9,186 nucleotides of DNA from Nitrososphaerota archaeon (lineage in GTDB: Archaea; Thermoproteota; Nitrososphaeria; Nitrososphaerales; UBA183): contig JAFMAU010000071.1 of the NCBI GenBank assembly GCA_029784825.1, positions 1 to 9,186 on the forward strand, in the 5' to 3' direction. The translations under genes were made by a program, and so were the position numbers. This document shows positions 1 to 5,808 of this stretch, in pieces; position 1 is the stretch's first letter; each line of letters begins with the position of its first letter. The notes under the pieces were generated by a model that saw nothing but the letters and a program-made list of their open reading frames with translations, did not search any database and had not been told where the DNA came from.

Positions 1-67
1 CGTCCTGGCGGTCTTGGCCATCGTGTTCACGCAGTACCTGCCGGGGAGCTTTTCCTTCGGGTTCTGA
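1..67 (+). CDS. C-terminal end of a probable membrane protein (partial)
   Basis: Reading from base 2, 21 codons run to a TGA at 65-67. They encode a hydrophobic stretch (VLAVLAIVFTQYLP) followed by a short Gly/Phe tail (GSFSFGF). This looks like a last transmembrane helix with a short tail. No other stop occurs in this frame, and the pilin gene promoter begins only a few bases after the TGA, so a real gene end is likely. Because pilin genes follow, it could be a pilus assembly platform protein (TadC/FlaJ type), but nothing in 21 residues identifies a family. That link is inference from position only. Confidence 0.5.
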   Translation, partial: VLAVLAIVFTQYLPGSFSFGF

Positions 68-73
68 CCCCCG

Positions 74-79
74 TTTTAA
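74..79 (+). promoter_or_regulatory. TATA-like box of the first pilin gene
   Basis: TTTTAA sits in a GC-rich surround, centred 25.5 bp before the ATG at 102. That is the distance expected if transcription starts at or next to the start codon, giving a leaderless mRNA. No Shine-Dalgarno-like sequence lies at a usable distance. The same box and spacing recur before three other pilin-like genes in this window. Confidence 0.6.
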
Positions 80-101
80 GCGGTCCGCGCCTCCGTGATG
101 G

Positions 102-572
102 ATGAAGACCGCACTTCAGACAACGCGAAGAAACGCCATCTCCACGATCATCGCCACGATACTCGTCGTCGCAATGACCATAGTCGCGGCCGGGGTCCTC
201 TACACGTACTTCAGCACCACAGCCAGCAGGGCTCAGAACACTGCGCAGGTCCAGATCCAGGCCTCGCTCGCCGTCCCCAACGGTCAGGCCACCGCAACCA
301 ACCCGGGCACGGGGACACTGACCGTGACCAACTCCGGGTCGATCGCGGTGACGGGCCTGACCGCCAGCGGGTCTGGCTTCGCCTACCAGGCCTTCGACTA
401 TGACGGCACCAGCGCCATCAGCACGAGCAATCCGGTCCCTCCGGGGAGCGGGAGCAGCATCACCTTCACGGCAGCCTCCGCCACGTCAGGAACCGCCTAC
501 GCGATCACGGTCACGGCGACCTTCGCCAACGGAGCCACCCAGACTCAGGTGGTCACCGTAACGGCGCAGTAG
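102..572 (+). CDS. Archaeal type IV pilin-like protein (156 aa)
   Basis: Likely a secreted filament subunit or pilin-like surface protein processed by an archaeal prepilin peptidase. The N-terminus has the class III signal layout: basic RRNA (residues 9-12), predicted cleavage after Ala12, then ISTIIATIL opening a hydrophobic helix to about residue 37. This matches the archaeal pilin N-terminal family, with ISTIIA in the place of the usual VSPVIG. The mature part is rich in Thr, Ser, Gly and Ala, has no Cys and no Lys, and alternates in a beta-strand pattern, which suggests a small beta-sandwich. ATG 102 was chosen because the TATA-like box lies 25.5 bp before it. The upstream GTG 95 and ATG 98 are in another frame that reads as a shadow. 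It resembles the pilin at 7852-8322 in length, helix and C-terminal strands. The exact filament type cannot be told. Confidence 0.85.
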   Translation: MKTALQTTRRNAISTIIATILVVAMTIVAAGVLYTYFSTTASRAQNTAQVQIQASLAVPNGQATATNPGTGTLTVTNSGSIAVTGLTASGSGFAYQAFDYDGTSAISTSNPVPPGSGSSITFTAASATSGTAYAITVTATFANGATQTQVVTVTAQ

Positions 573-610
573 CAAAGCATGGGTCTGCGGCGGGCAGGCC
601 CTACCCCTTC

Positions 611-616
611 TTTTAG
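611..616 (+). promoter_or_regulatory. TATA-like box of the second pilin gene
   Basis: TTTTAG follows a pyrimidine-rich run and is centred 25.5 bp before ATG 639, the same geometry as at 74-79. It supports ATG 639 over the upstream in-frame ATG 579, which lies before the box. The pyrimidine run just before it (about 601-610) could also help end transcription of the first pilin gene. Confidence 0.5.
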
Positions 617-638
617 CAGGAAAGCCTCATGTCAGGAG

Positions 639-1040
639 ATGAAGGTTCGGAAAGCCAGGAGGGCCCAGGCTGAAATCATTGGGGCGTTGTTCTTCATAGT
701 CCTCGCGATGGTCGTGTTCAGCCTCTTCACGGCCCTCACGGCAGCGCAGTACTCCATGGCGAGGCAGGCGGCCGAGGCCCAGTCTGTGGTCGGCGAGAAG
801 GCGGACGAGAGCCTTTCAGTGAACCTTGGTTCGGGGACGGTGACGGTCCGTAACAACGGCCCAACCACCGCCGCCATTTCCTATTACCTGGGCGTGAACG
901 GCGGCGGTCAACAGCAGGTCGTGGCTCTTAATCAGAAGGTGACAGTCGCCCCTCGAGGGACTTCGACATTTTCGGTCAGCCCATCCTTCCTGAGCGTTGG
1001 GGTGGTGACTTCCTACGGAAACGTTTGGTGGAGTTCTTGA
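639..1040 (+). CDS. Archaeal type IV pilin-like protein (133 aa)
   Basis: A second small pilin-like protein. Residues 4-9 are basic (RKARRA), with predicted cleavage after Ala9. QAEIIGALFF then begins a hydrophobic helix to about residue 36, keeping Glu at mature position +3 and Gly at +6 as in the archaeal pilin N-terminal consensus. The remainder is short and beta-rich (for example SGTVTVRNNGP), ending in VWWSS. A longer reading from ATG 579 would add 20 residues (GLRRAGPTPSFS...) that lack signal character and precede the TATA-like box, so ATG 639 is preferred. GGAG at 634-637 is too close to the ATG to act as a ribosome binding site, which again points to a leaderless mRNA. It is probably a minor pilin or pilin-like surface protein. 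Confidence 0.8.
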   Translation: MKVRKARRAQAEIIGALFFIVLAMVVFSLFTALTAAQYSMARQAAEAQSVVGEKADESLSVNLGSGTVTVRNNGPTTAAISYYLGVNGGGQQQVVALNQKVTVAPRGTSTFSVSPSFLSVGVVTSYGNVWWSS

Positions 1041-1053
1041 CAGAATCCTCTTC

Positions 1054-1071
1054 GGCTCCCCCTTTGGGGCC
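1054..1071. terminator. Possible hairpin between convergent genes
   Basis: The sequence from GGCTCCCC to GGGGCC can form a 4-bp C:G stem over a CTTT loop, with two further G:C pairs after a bulge. It lies in the 74-bp gap between the converging pilin and regulator genes. There is no clear T-run on either strand, so a terminator role is only a guess. Confidence 0.2.
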
Positions 1072-1114
1072 ACGAGACAGTATGAGCAAGGTGTTGAATA
1101 GGCGCTGGCTAGAG

Positions 1115-1816
1115 TCAGCGAATCGCAGGAGCCTGAACCAACTTGGGCAGCGGGTGACTCGCCGCTTGGACTTTCTGGGCAACACCGTCCACAAGCCGGT
1201 AAGTCCGCATCAATTGCCCCTGGAAGACACCGGTCTCGACCATCCTCATGCTCTCGAGCCTCTTCATGTGCCAAGTAAGGGCCTGAGAGCTCAACCCAAG
1301 GAACTCTGCCAACTTCATATGTGTCAGAGGATGTTCTTCTGATAGAAGCGTCAAAATCTTCCCTGCTGTCCCCTGCCGCAAGAGCGAAATTACCTTGCGC
1401 TCTGTCTCCGCGTACTTCCCAGCCCCGAAGAACCTCCTGTATTTCCCGGTCCGACACTCCTCAATCTCGCCATTCTTGGCGAGCATCCAGGTGTGGTACT
1501 GGACGGTGCCCATGGGGAGCCCCAGGTCCTCGCTAACTTCCCTCATGTAGACGCCGGGGTTCGTGAGGATGAAGGCCATGATTTCCCCCCTCGTCGAAAG
1601 GTTGGCAGGATAGGGGCCGCTGGCGAGCGTCCAATTGCCGAGGGGAGCGACGGCCTGAAGGATACCGTTGACGCCGTTCGGTTGGGTTCCCTGTGCCATG
1701 CCGTGGCGGCCCTGGGCCACCGATGAATCAACCAGCACAGACGCGTCGAGGAGCAGCGCTACCACGACCAGTGCAGTGAGCGCCTTGATGCTGTTCGTAT
1801 CCCTTACCAGCGCCAT
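1115..1816 (-). CDS. Tandem winged-helix transcriptional regulator with N-terminal hydrophobic segment (233 aa)
   Basis: Probable DNA-binding regulator with two winged helix-turn-helix units, resembling archaeal predicted regulators with two HTH domains (COG3398 type). HTH 1 covers about residues 73-131, with the typical NPGVYMREVSEDLGLPMGTV, YHTWMLAKNGEI and KYRRFF elements. HTH 2 covers about 137-208 (TLLSEEHPLTHMKLAEFL, LTWHMKRLESM, RTYRLVDG). Before them, residues 1-35 form a basic start, a hydrophobic core (TALVVVALLL, 14-23) and SSVAQG, which reads like a signal peptide or single membrane anchor. An internal Met40 would remove this segment. The gene is divergent from the ABC exporter at 2025-3816 and may control it. 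TTAATTA (1833-1839) is a candidate TATA element. Which side of the membrane the HTH units face is unresolved: DNA binding requires them to be cytoplasmic. Confidence 0.8.
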   Translation of the reverse strand: MALVRDTNSIKALTALVVVALLLDASVLVDSSVAQGRHGMAQGTQPNGVNGILQAVAPLGNWTLASGPYPANLSTRGEIMAFILTNPGVYMREVSEDLGLPMGTVQYHTWMLAKNGEIEECRTGKYRRFFGAGKYAETERKVISLLRQGTAGKILTLLSEEHPLTHMKLAEFLGLSSQALTWHMKRLESMRMVETGVFQGQLMRTYRLVDGVAQKVQAASHPLPKLVQAPAIR

Positions 1817-1819
1817 GTA

Positions 1820-1851
1820 ACGGAAGTCCGTGTTAATTACGGATATTCCCG
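1820..1851. promoter_or_regulatory. Paired CGGA/TCCG dyads, candidate operator
   Basis: A 12-bp dyad ACGGA-AG-TCCGT (1820-1831) begins 4 bp upstream of the regulator's ATG. A second, weaker dyad CGGA-TAT-TCCC (1840-1850) lies about 20 bp further on, roughly two helical turns. The AT-rich TTAATTA (1833-1839) lies between them and could be the regulator's TATA element. The arrangement fits autoregulation by a dimeric winged-helix protein. It is seen by eye only, without conservation evidence. Confidence 0.4.
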
Positions 1852-1872
1852 AAGGCTCCCGCCCAATGTAAG

Positions 1873-1895
1873 CGGTTGTATCAGAACCGTTAAAC
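1873..1895 (+). promoter_or_regulatory. Inverted repeat and TATA-like box upstream of the ABC operon
   Basis: CGGTT-N7-AACCG (1873-1889) abuts TTAAAC (1890-1895), the only AT-rich box upstream of the ABC genes in the divergent gap. Transcription from it would start near 1916-1920 and leave a leader of about 45 nt before 1964, unlike the leaderless spacing of the pilin genes. This is a candidate promoter with an adjacent operator; support is weak. Confidence 0.3.
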
Positions 1896-1963
1896 GCATG
1901 ACGAGGCTCGGCCGGCTGGGTATGCGGTCAGGGGTGTGACTCCACGCGCTCACTTGCAAGGAC

Positions 1964-2024
1964 ATGGGCCATCACGAAGTACGAGCTGACCTGGGACCTG
2001 AGAAAGAGGCGGACTCCCGTCGTC
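1964..2024 (+). other. Probable lost N-terminus of the ABC permease (out of frame with its ATG)
   Basis: From 1971 the permease frame reads ITKYELTWDLRKRRTPVV directly into the Met at 2025. This has the look of the cytoplasmic N-terminal helix of ABC-2 permeases. No ATG, GTG or TTG exists in this frame after the TGA at 1899-1901. ATG 1964 is one base out of frame. Removing one G from the GGG at 1966-1968 would give ATG-GCC-ATC-ACG, that is MAITKYEL. Either the sequence carries a one-base insertion here, or the gene starts at 2025 or at a rare codon. Confidence 0.6.
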
Positions 2025-2828
2025 ATGGGCCTGATTCTACTGGCATCGTTCTACTTCGCCTACCTCGTCCCTATCATCTTCGGCAAGTCGATCACCGAGG
2101 AGCGCACGCTGCTGGGAATAAGCTTCGGGAGTGGACTCTGGTGGGTGAATGCCGTCTATGACGTGTTCGATTTATTCGCTAGCGGCCTTTTCCCTCTTCT
2201 CATAGGAGGGTTCATCGCGGCCGACTCGCTCGCGACGGAGTTCGATGAGAACACCATAGTCCCTCTCCTCTCTCAACCAGTCAAACGGTCGGAGGTGTAC
2301 CTCGGGAAGTTCTTCGCGAAGTTCTTGTTACTCCTCGCTGTGGCTGTACTCTTCACCCTGGTGACCGTGGGCCTTTCCCAAGCCTCGCTTGGGGCCCAAG
2401 GGAACCTGGGCATGATTCCGTTGGTGGTGTTCGCCGAACTCGGGGCCTTCCTGGAGTTCGCGGCGATCGGATTCTTCCTAAGCTCCATCGCCCGCTCTGG
2501 AATGATGGTCCTTGGACTTCTCATTGGCTTGTTCTTCGGGGTCATATGGACGGTGCTGCTGCTGGGCTTCCAGTTCGGCATACAGGAGCCCATGTTCCTG
2601 CTACCTGTCGCTAACGCCGCGTTTCTACTGCAAGTCGTAGCATACTACGTCTTCCAGCCCTGGGGGGTAATGGTGCTGCAGGGCGTCGCTTTGGGCGCTC
2701 TCACACAACAAGTCGCGGTCACGGTAATCTCGGCCATGGAGTACGTTCTCGCGGGTCTTGCGGTGAATCTTGTCGCCTTCCTCGTCGCGGGATATTACTT
2801 CTTCAGGAAAGCGGAGGTCAAGGGATAG
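2025..2828 (+). CDS. ABC-2 type transporter permease (267 aa, probably about 20 aa longer)
   Basis: Membrane subunit of an ABC exporter working with the ATPase encoded next. About six membrane helices are visible: residues 2-19, about 50-66, 98-117, 131-153, 160-182 and 240-260. Between helices 2 and 3 is the hallmark cytoplasmic segment of the family (ADSLATEFDENTIVPLLSQP, 66-85, then VKRSEVYLGKF), the part that contacts the ATPase. Helix 1 begins immediately at this Met, whereas family members normally have a cytoplasmic N-terminal helix. The in-frame sequence upstream supplies one but lacks a start codon, suggesting a frameshift at 1966-1968. The exported substrate cannot be read from the sequence; lipids, drugs or peptides are all possible. 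The divergent two-HTH regulator may control it. Confidence 0.88.
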   Translation: MGLILLASFYFAYLVPIIFGKSITEERTLLGISFGSGLWWVNAVYDVFDLFASGLFPLLIGGFIAADSLATEFDENTIVPLLSQPVKRSEVYLGKFFAKFLLLLAVAVLFTLVTVGLSQASLGAQGNLGMIPLVVFAELGAFLEFAAIGFFLSSIARSGMMVLGLLIGLFFGVIWTVLLLGFQFGIQEPMFLLPVANAAFLLQVVAYYVFQPWGVMVLQGVALGALTQQVAVTVISAMEYVLAGLAVNLVAFLVAGYYFFRKAEVKG

Positions 2829-2853
2829 TGCACAAGAGAGGCAGAGACCGTCA

Positions 2854-3816
2854 TTGAGCGCTCAGTCTAGCGCGTCCCCAGAGTTCGCCCTGGAAGTGAA
2901 GAACCTCATGAAGTCATACGGCGCTTACCCCGGCGTCTGGGACGTGAGCCTGACCGTCGAACAGGGAACCCTGCACGGCTTCCTGGGGCCCAACGGCTCG
3001 GGAAAGACCACGACGATGAAGTGCGTCATGGGCCTCCTGCACAAGACCTCGGGGCTGATCAAGGTGTTTGGCGAGGAGCCCCATGGTGATGCGAGAGAGC
3101 TGAAGAAACGGGTCGGCTATATGCCCGAGTCCCCGTCGTTTCCCGCCTATCTGAAGGGTCGGGAGGTCCTCATCACCTATGGCAGAATCAGGGCGGCTTC
3201 GGATGGGGCGAGACTCAGAGAGGAGTCCAGGTCGCTCCTCCAGCAGGTCGGCCTCGCTGATGCGGCTGAAAAGCCCTTTGGGAAATACAGCAGAGGGATG
3301 CAGACCAGGCTCGGGATCGCGGTGGCCATGTTAGGAAAGCCTGACTTGCTCATCCTTGACGAGCCGACGGAGGGCCTCGACCCAGTCGGAGTCGCCGACG
3401 TGCGGAATCTGCTCGAGGGCTTGGTTTCCGAAGGCCGTAGCGTCCTGCTGTCGTCGCATCAGCTATCCGAAGTCAAGCAGATGTGCGGCAAGGTCACCGT
3501 TGTGAACAAGGGCAGGACCGTCATCGAAGGATCTGTTGAGGATTTGGCAAAGCGCCTGCATGGCGGGATAGTATACAGGGCGGAATTCGACTCGCTGGCG
3601 CCCGACCTGATGGACGAGTTGAAGACGGTCGACGGCGTGTCTGAAGTCACCTCTGTGGAGGAAGACGTGGTCGCAGTCCTGATATCGAAAGATTACGACG
3701 TGAGGCCATTGCTAGCAAGGCTGGCGGTCAAGCACGGCTCTTTGCTCCTGTCGTGCGAAAGGGAAGAGACGCCGCTTGAGGAGCTCTTCATCTCATTGGT
3801 AAAGGAGAACAAGTAG
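2854..3816 (+). CDS. ABC transporter ATP-binding protein (320 aa)
   Basis: Cytoplasmic ATPase that powers the adjacent ABC-2 permease. Motifs, numbered from the TTG start: Walker A GPNGSGKT (45-52), a Q-loop region GYMPES with Glu in the usual Gln position (as in many NatA-like ATPases), signature YSRGM (145-149, a variant of LSGGQ), Walker B LLILDEPTEGLDP (165-177) and switch His202 in SSHQLSE. After the nucleotide domain a C-terminal extension of about 90 residues (from VNKGRTVIEGS) matches the layout of exporter ATPases of the CcmA/DrrA class. TTG 2854 is preferred because it lies 25 bp after the permease stop with GAGAGG at 2836-2841. A GTG at 2770 would add 28 low-complexity residues that are mostly the shadow of the permease end. 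It is probably co-transcribed with the permease. Confidence 0.9.
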   Translation: MSAQSSASPEFALEVKNLMKSYGAYPGVWDVSLTVEQGTLHGFLGPNGSGKTTTMKCVMGLLHKTSGLIKVFGEEPHGDARELKKRVGYMPESPSFPAYLKGREVLITYGRIRAASDGARLREESRSLLQQVGLADAAEKPFGKYSRGMQTRLGIAVAMLGKPDLLILDEPTEGLDPVGVADVRNLLEGLVSEGRSVLLSSHQLSEVKQMCGKVTVVNKGRTVIEGSVEDLAKRLHGGIVYRAEFDSLAPDLMDELKTVDGVSEVTSVEEDVVAVLISKDYDVRPLLARLAVKHGSLLLSCEREETPLEELFISLVKENK

Positions 3817-3890
3817 ATGATGGACTCTCCATGCTAGACTGTAGACACATAATGGCAGACCATCCGCTGGCCGTCAACAGCGTTCCTTGC

Positions 3891-5267
3891 TCATCCGCCA
3901 ATCAGCCAAGCGCTCCCCAAGGTCGACAGGGTTTCGTAGCTGACCGTGGTTACGACAGGGACTGTCTCGGTGATCCAGTAGGCGTAGGTGCTGTAGACAG
4001 CCGAGCAGGAGTACTGCGAGCCTGACGGGCAGTAACTCATCTGGCCAAAGCTGACAGTGCGGGGCTGGTACACTGGCGAGCAGGAGTACTGCGTGGCCGA
4101 GCTTCCGGTTGGACAATACGAGAGCTGGCCTAGGCTGGTCGTGGTCGTCTGCTGGCGGTAGACTGGCGAGCAGGTATAGTAGCTTCCTGTGTACCGGTTC
4201 GGCGCCGGGCAGTACGACAGCTGGCCGAGCGACTCGGTCTGGTAGCTCGTCTGGGTGGTGTACACCGGGTAGCAGGTTATCCCGAGCTGGTAGGCGTAGG
4301 AGGGGCAGCTGGACGAGAAGCCCTCATACTCCCGCGTGTACGTGGTGCTGATGTATGCGTCCGCGTATAGGGTCACGTAGTGGACGACGACGTTGACTAC
4401 GGTCACGGTCGAGGTCCAGCAGAAGGGCCAGAGGCAGCGCCACACGCAGGCACCCGTCCTGACGTCGATAGGCACGCAGATCTCGTACCCGTGCATGACT
4501 GTCTCGGTCGTGGTGTATGTGGTGGTGTAGCTGTAGGAGTAGGAGCAGAGGCCGTTCCCGGCGTTGCTCCACCCGGAGGGGCAGGTGTAGGTGGTGTGCG
4601 CCACGGTCATGTACAGATCGTAGCCGGAGAGGACGTGGGTCGTCACCGGGTAGTGGGCGGTCACGTGGTAGCCAGACAGCACGCTCGACGTGGTTGTCTC
4701 GGTCACGGTGTAGCCGACAAGGGGGTCGGTGGTCTCAACGACGTTGTATCCAGCGAGCCTCTGGCCCGTCTCCTGGACCTGCTCCTGCTGGTAGGTGGTT
4801 AGCTGCCTGGTCTGCTGCACCGTCTGCACCTGGGAGGTGATGTAGAGACCCCTGCTTGTCACCAGGGTGACGCTTGTCAGGCTCGGCAGGGAGCTTCCGA
4901 GAAACGACTCGGCCAGCGAGGTTATGTTGATCGTCATGGTCTGTCCCGGCTTCACGACGTAGTTGACGGGCTCTGAGAGGGCCTGACCGTTGCCCTCCTG
5001 CAGGAGCGCGTATACGATGTCGGTCGCCACCCCCGAAGCCTGGTGAAGCTCGAGGATGGTCCCCGTCTGGGTCGAGGCTGACAGCCCCGAAAGCTCCTGC
5101 TGCCGCAGGGCCAACGCGCTCTCGACGCTGACCTGCTTGGTCGCGAGGCCCGACTGCCCGGATGCCAGGGTGCCCACCCCGACCATGGCGGTGGCTACGA
5201 GGGCGACGAAGAAGATCGATACGGGCAGGGAAGCTATGCCTTTCCTCCGATGGGCGAGGGCGTTCAT
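3891..5267 (-). CDS. Pilin-anchored Cys/Tyr-rich repeat surface protein (458 aa)
   Basis: I do not recognise a named family. The N-terminus is a class III signal: HRRKG (6-10) with predicted cleavage after Gly10, then IASLPVSIFFVALVATAMVG as a membrane or filament helix (to about 34). The mature region has a helical stretch (about 40-125), a Gln/Thr-rich segment (145-170), a run of GY(x)V repeats (173-220) and a Cys-rich part (229-421). The Cys-rich part has 14 cysteines, an even number as expected for disulfides outside the cell. Three clear copies of S(L/F)GQ(L/M)SYCP start at 346, 378 and 406, each followed by a second Cys and, usually, a PVY or AVY. From 174 to 444 there are about 36 Tyr, and no Lys occurs after residue 106. 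It is probably an extracellular adhesin, filament tip or large minor pilin. It has its own TATA-like box in the 34-bp gap after the upstream pilin gene, and the ATG is 25.5 bp from that box. The surface role is inference. Confidence 0.82.
   Translation of the reverse strand: MNALAHRRKGIASLPVSIFFVALVATAMVGVGTLASGQSGLATKQVSVESALALRQQELSGLSASTQTGTILELHQASGVATDIVYALLQEGNGQALSEPVNYVVKPGQTMTINITSLAESFLGSSLPSLTSVTLVTSRGLYITSQVQTVQQTRQLTTYQQEQVQETGQRLAGYNVVETTDPLVGYTVTETTTSSVLSGYHVTAHYPVTTHVLSGYDLYMTVAHTTYTCPSGWSNAGNGLCSYSYSYTTTYTTTETVMHGYEICVPIDVRTGACVWRCLWPFCWTSTVTVVNVVVHYVTLYADAYISTTYTREYEGFSSSCPSYAYQLGITCYPVYTTQTSYQTESLGQLSYCPAPNRYTGSYYTCSPVYRQQTTTTSLGQLSYCPTGSSATQYSCSPVYQPRTVSFGQMSYCPSGSQYSCSAVYSTYAYWITETVPVVTTVSYETLSTLGSAWLIGG
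3978..4319 (-). repeat. Cys-pair tandem repeats, C-terminal half of the surface protein
   Basis: Residues 317-430 hold one degenerate unit (SSSCPSYAYQLGITCYPVY) and three clear units opening with S(L/F)GQ(L/M)SYCP at 346, 378 and 406. Unit spacings are 32 and 28 residues. Each unit is a CP...C pair with 7 to 12 residues between cysteines, followed by a Tyr, Thr and Gln-rich linker. A more distant CP...C pair lies at 229/241. The variable inner loop with fixed flanks looks like a repeated disulfide-closed hairpin. Confidence 0.75.
4608..4751 (-). repeat. GYxV tandem repeats of the surface protein
   Basis: Residues 173-220 contain four units beginning GY (GYNVVETT, GYTVTETT, GYHVTAHY, GYDLYMTV), spaced 12, 14 and 16 residues apart. 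Each is usually preceded by a small hydrophobic pair (for example LA or LS) and followed by Thr-rich sequence. A fifth GY (GYEIC) occurs at 260. The pattern suggests short beta strands in an extended stalk. Confidence 0.6.
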
Positions 5268-5289
5268 CGGGCGTGAAGGGGGGCGCGCC

Positions 5290-5295
5290 TTTTAA
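5290..5295 (-). promoter_or_regulatory. TATA-like box of the Cys-repeat surface protein gene
   Basis: On the minus strand this reads TTAAAA, within GTTAAAAGG, in the short gap between the two minus-strand pilin-type genes. Its centre is 25.5 bp before the ATG at 5267, so the surface protein can be transcribed separately from the upstream pilin as a leaderless mRNA. Confidence 0.55.
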
Positions 5296-5301
5296 CGCGG
5301 A

Positions 5302-5778
5302 CTAGGATGAGAGCTGGAACTCGAAGCTCTTCCCGATGCTGTCGATGGCCTCCACGTAGAAGGAGCCTGGGACGCTGCCGAAGGTGAGGGTCAGCTTCGC
5401 GAGCTTCTGCGTCTGTATCGTGCTGATGGCGGCACCGGAGGAGGCGTCGGTGAGGGTGAAGCTCTGGGCAGACTGCTGGGAGCCCGAGGCCACCAGGAAT
5501 GCCTGCTGGGGCGGGCTCAGTGTTATCGGCTGGAGGCCGTAGTTGTAGAGGTAGAGGGTGACGGTGCTCCCCTGCACCTGGTAGCTCACCAGGCTCATCA
5601 GCTCTCCTGTCGCCTTGGCGGAGTCCTGGATCCCCTGGGCCACGCTCCCTCCGGACGAGTTCAAGCCGCTGACGTAGTAGGTGTAGAAGACCCCGAAGAC
5701 CCCCACCGTGATAGAAAGCAGCAGAAGGGCGGCGATTACCTCGCTGACGCCGCTTCTATTGCAACGAGATACGTTCAT
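5302..5778 (-). CDS. Archaeal type IV pilin-like protein (158 aa)
   Basis: Pilin-like secreted protein with a textbook archaeal start: RSG (8-10), predicted cleavage after Gly10, then VSEVIAALLLLSITVGVFGV as the hydrophobic helix (to about 36). Glu sits at mature position +3. The mature part is beta-rich. A central stretch (SLVSYQVQGSTVTLYLYNYG, about 62-81) resembles the strand-forming core of small archaeal pilins and FlaG/FlaF-like proteins. ATG 5778 lies 25.5 bp after a TTTTAT box. The Cys-repeat surface protein follows 34 bp downstream on the same strand, so the two may form parts of one filament, this one as the repeating or adaptor subunit. That pairing is inference. Confidence 0.85.
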   Translation of the reverse strand: MNVSRCNRSGVSEVIAALLLLSITVGVFGVFYTYYVSGLNSSGGSVAQGIQDSAKATGELMSLVSYQVQGSTVTLYLYNYGLQPITLSPPQQAFLVASGSQQSAQSFTLTDASSGAAISTIQTQKLAKLTLTFGSVPGSFYVEAIDSIGKSFEFQLSS

Positions 5779-5800
5779 CCAGAAAGAAGAAGAAGCGGAG

Positions 5801-5806
5801 ATAAAA
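5801..5806 (-). promoter_or_regulatory. TATA-like box of the third pilin gene
   Basis: On the minus strand this reads TTTTAT, centred 25.5 bp before ATG 5778, followed by a pyrimidine-rich stretch up to the start codon. The spacing equals that of the other pilin-type genes and implies a leaderless transcript. It lies just beyond the stop of the upstream gene at 5809. Confidence 0.55.
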
Positions 5807-5808
5807 CA

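Noticed and set aside
634..637. GGAG as a ribosome binding site for the pilin at 639
   Set aside because: It ends one base before the ATG, too near to pair with 16S rRNA; the TATA spacing points to a leaderless transcript instead.
816..1457. 213-codon open frame on the minus strand across the second pilin and the regulator
   Set aside because: It is antisense to the pilin and out of frame with the two-HTH gene, with a mixed composition and no domain pattern. Both overlapped genes are much better supported.
1964..2161. 65-codon open frame from ATG 1964
   Set aside because: After the first codon it is the out-of-frame shadow of the permease (Arg, His and Gly-rich). Only its ATG is of interest, as the likely displaced permease start.
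3820..3863. Two small hairpins (ATGGA-CTC-TCCAT and ATGG-CAGA-CCAT) between the ATPase and surface-protein gene ends
   Set aside because: Stems are only 4-5 bp and no T-run follows, so they are within chance for a 74-bp gap. A terminator here is expected but not shown.
3978..4319. Regular DNA repeats considered as a CRISPR array
   Set aside because: The repeats are in frame, vary at codon third positions and encode a protein motif. Spacing is 84-96 bp and there are no identical repeats of CRISPR length.
4380..4802. 140-codon plus-strand open frame (Gly, Val, His and Arg-rich)
   Set aside because: It is the antisense shadow of the Thr/Tyr-rich repeat protein, whose codons give Gly/Val/Arg on the other strand.
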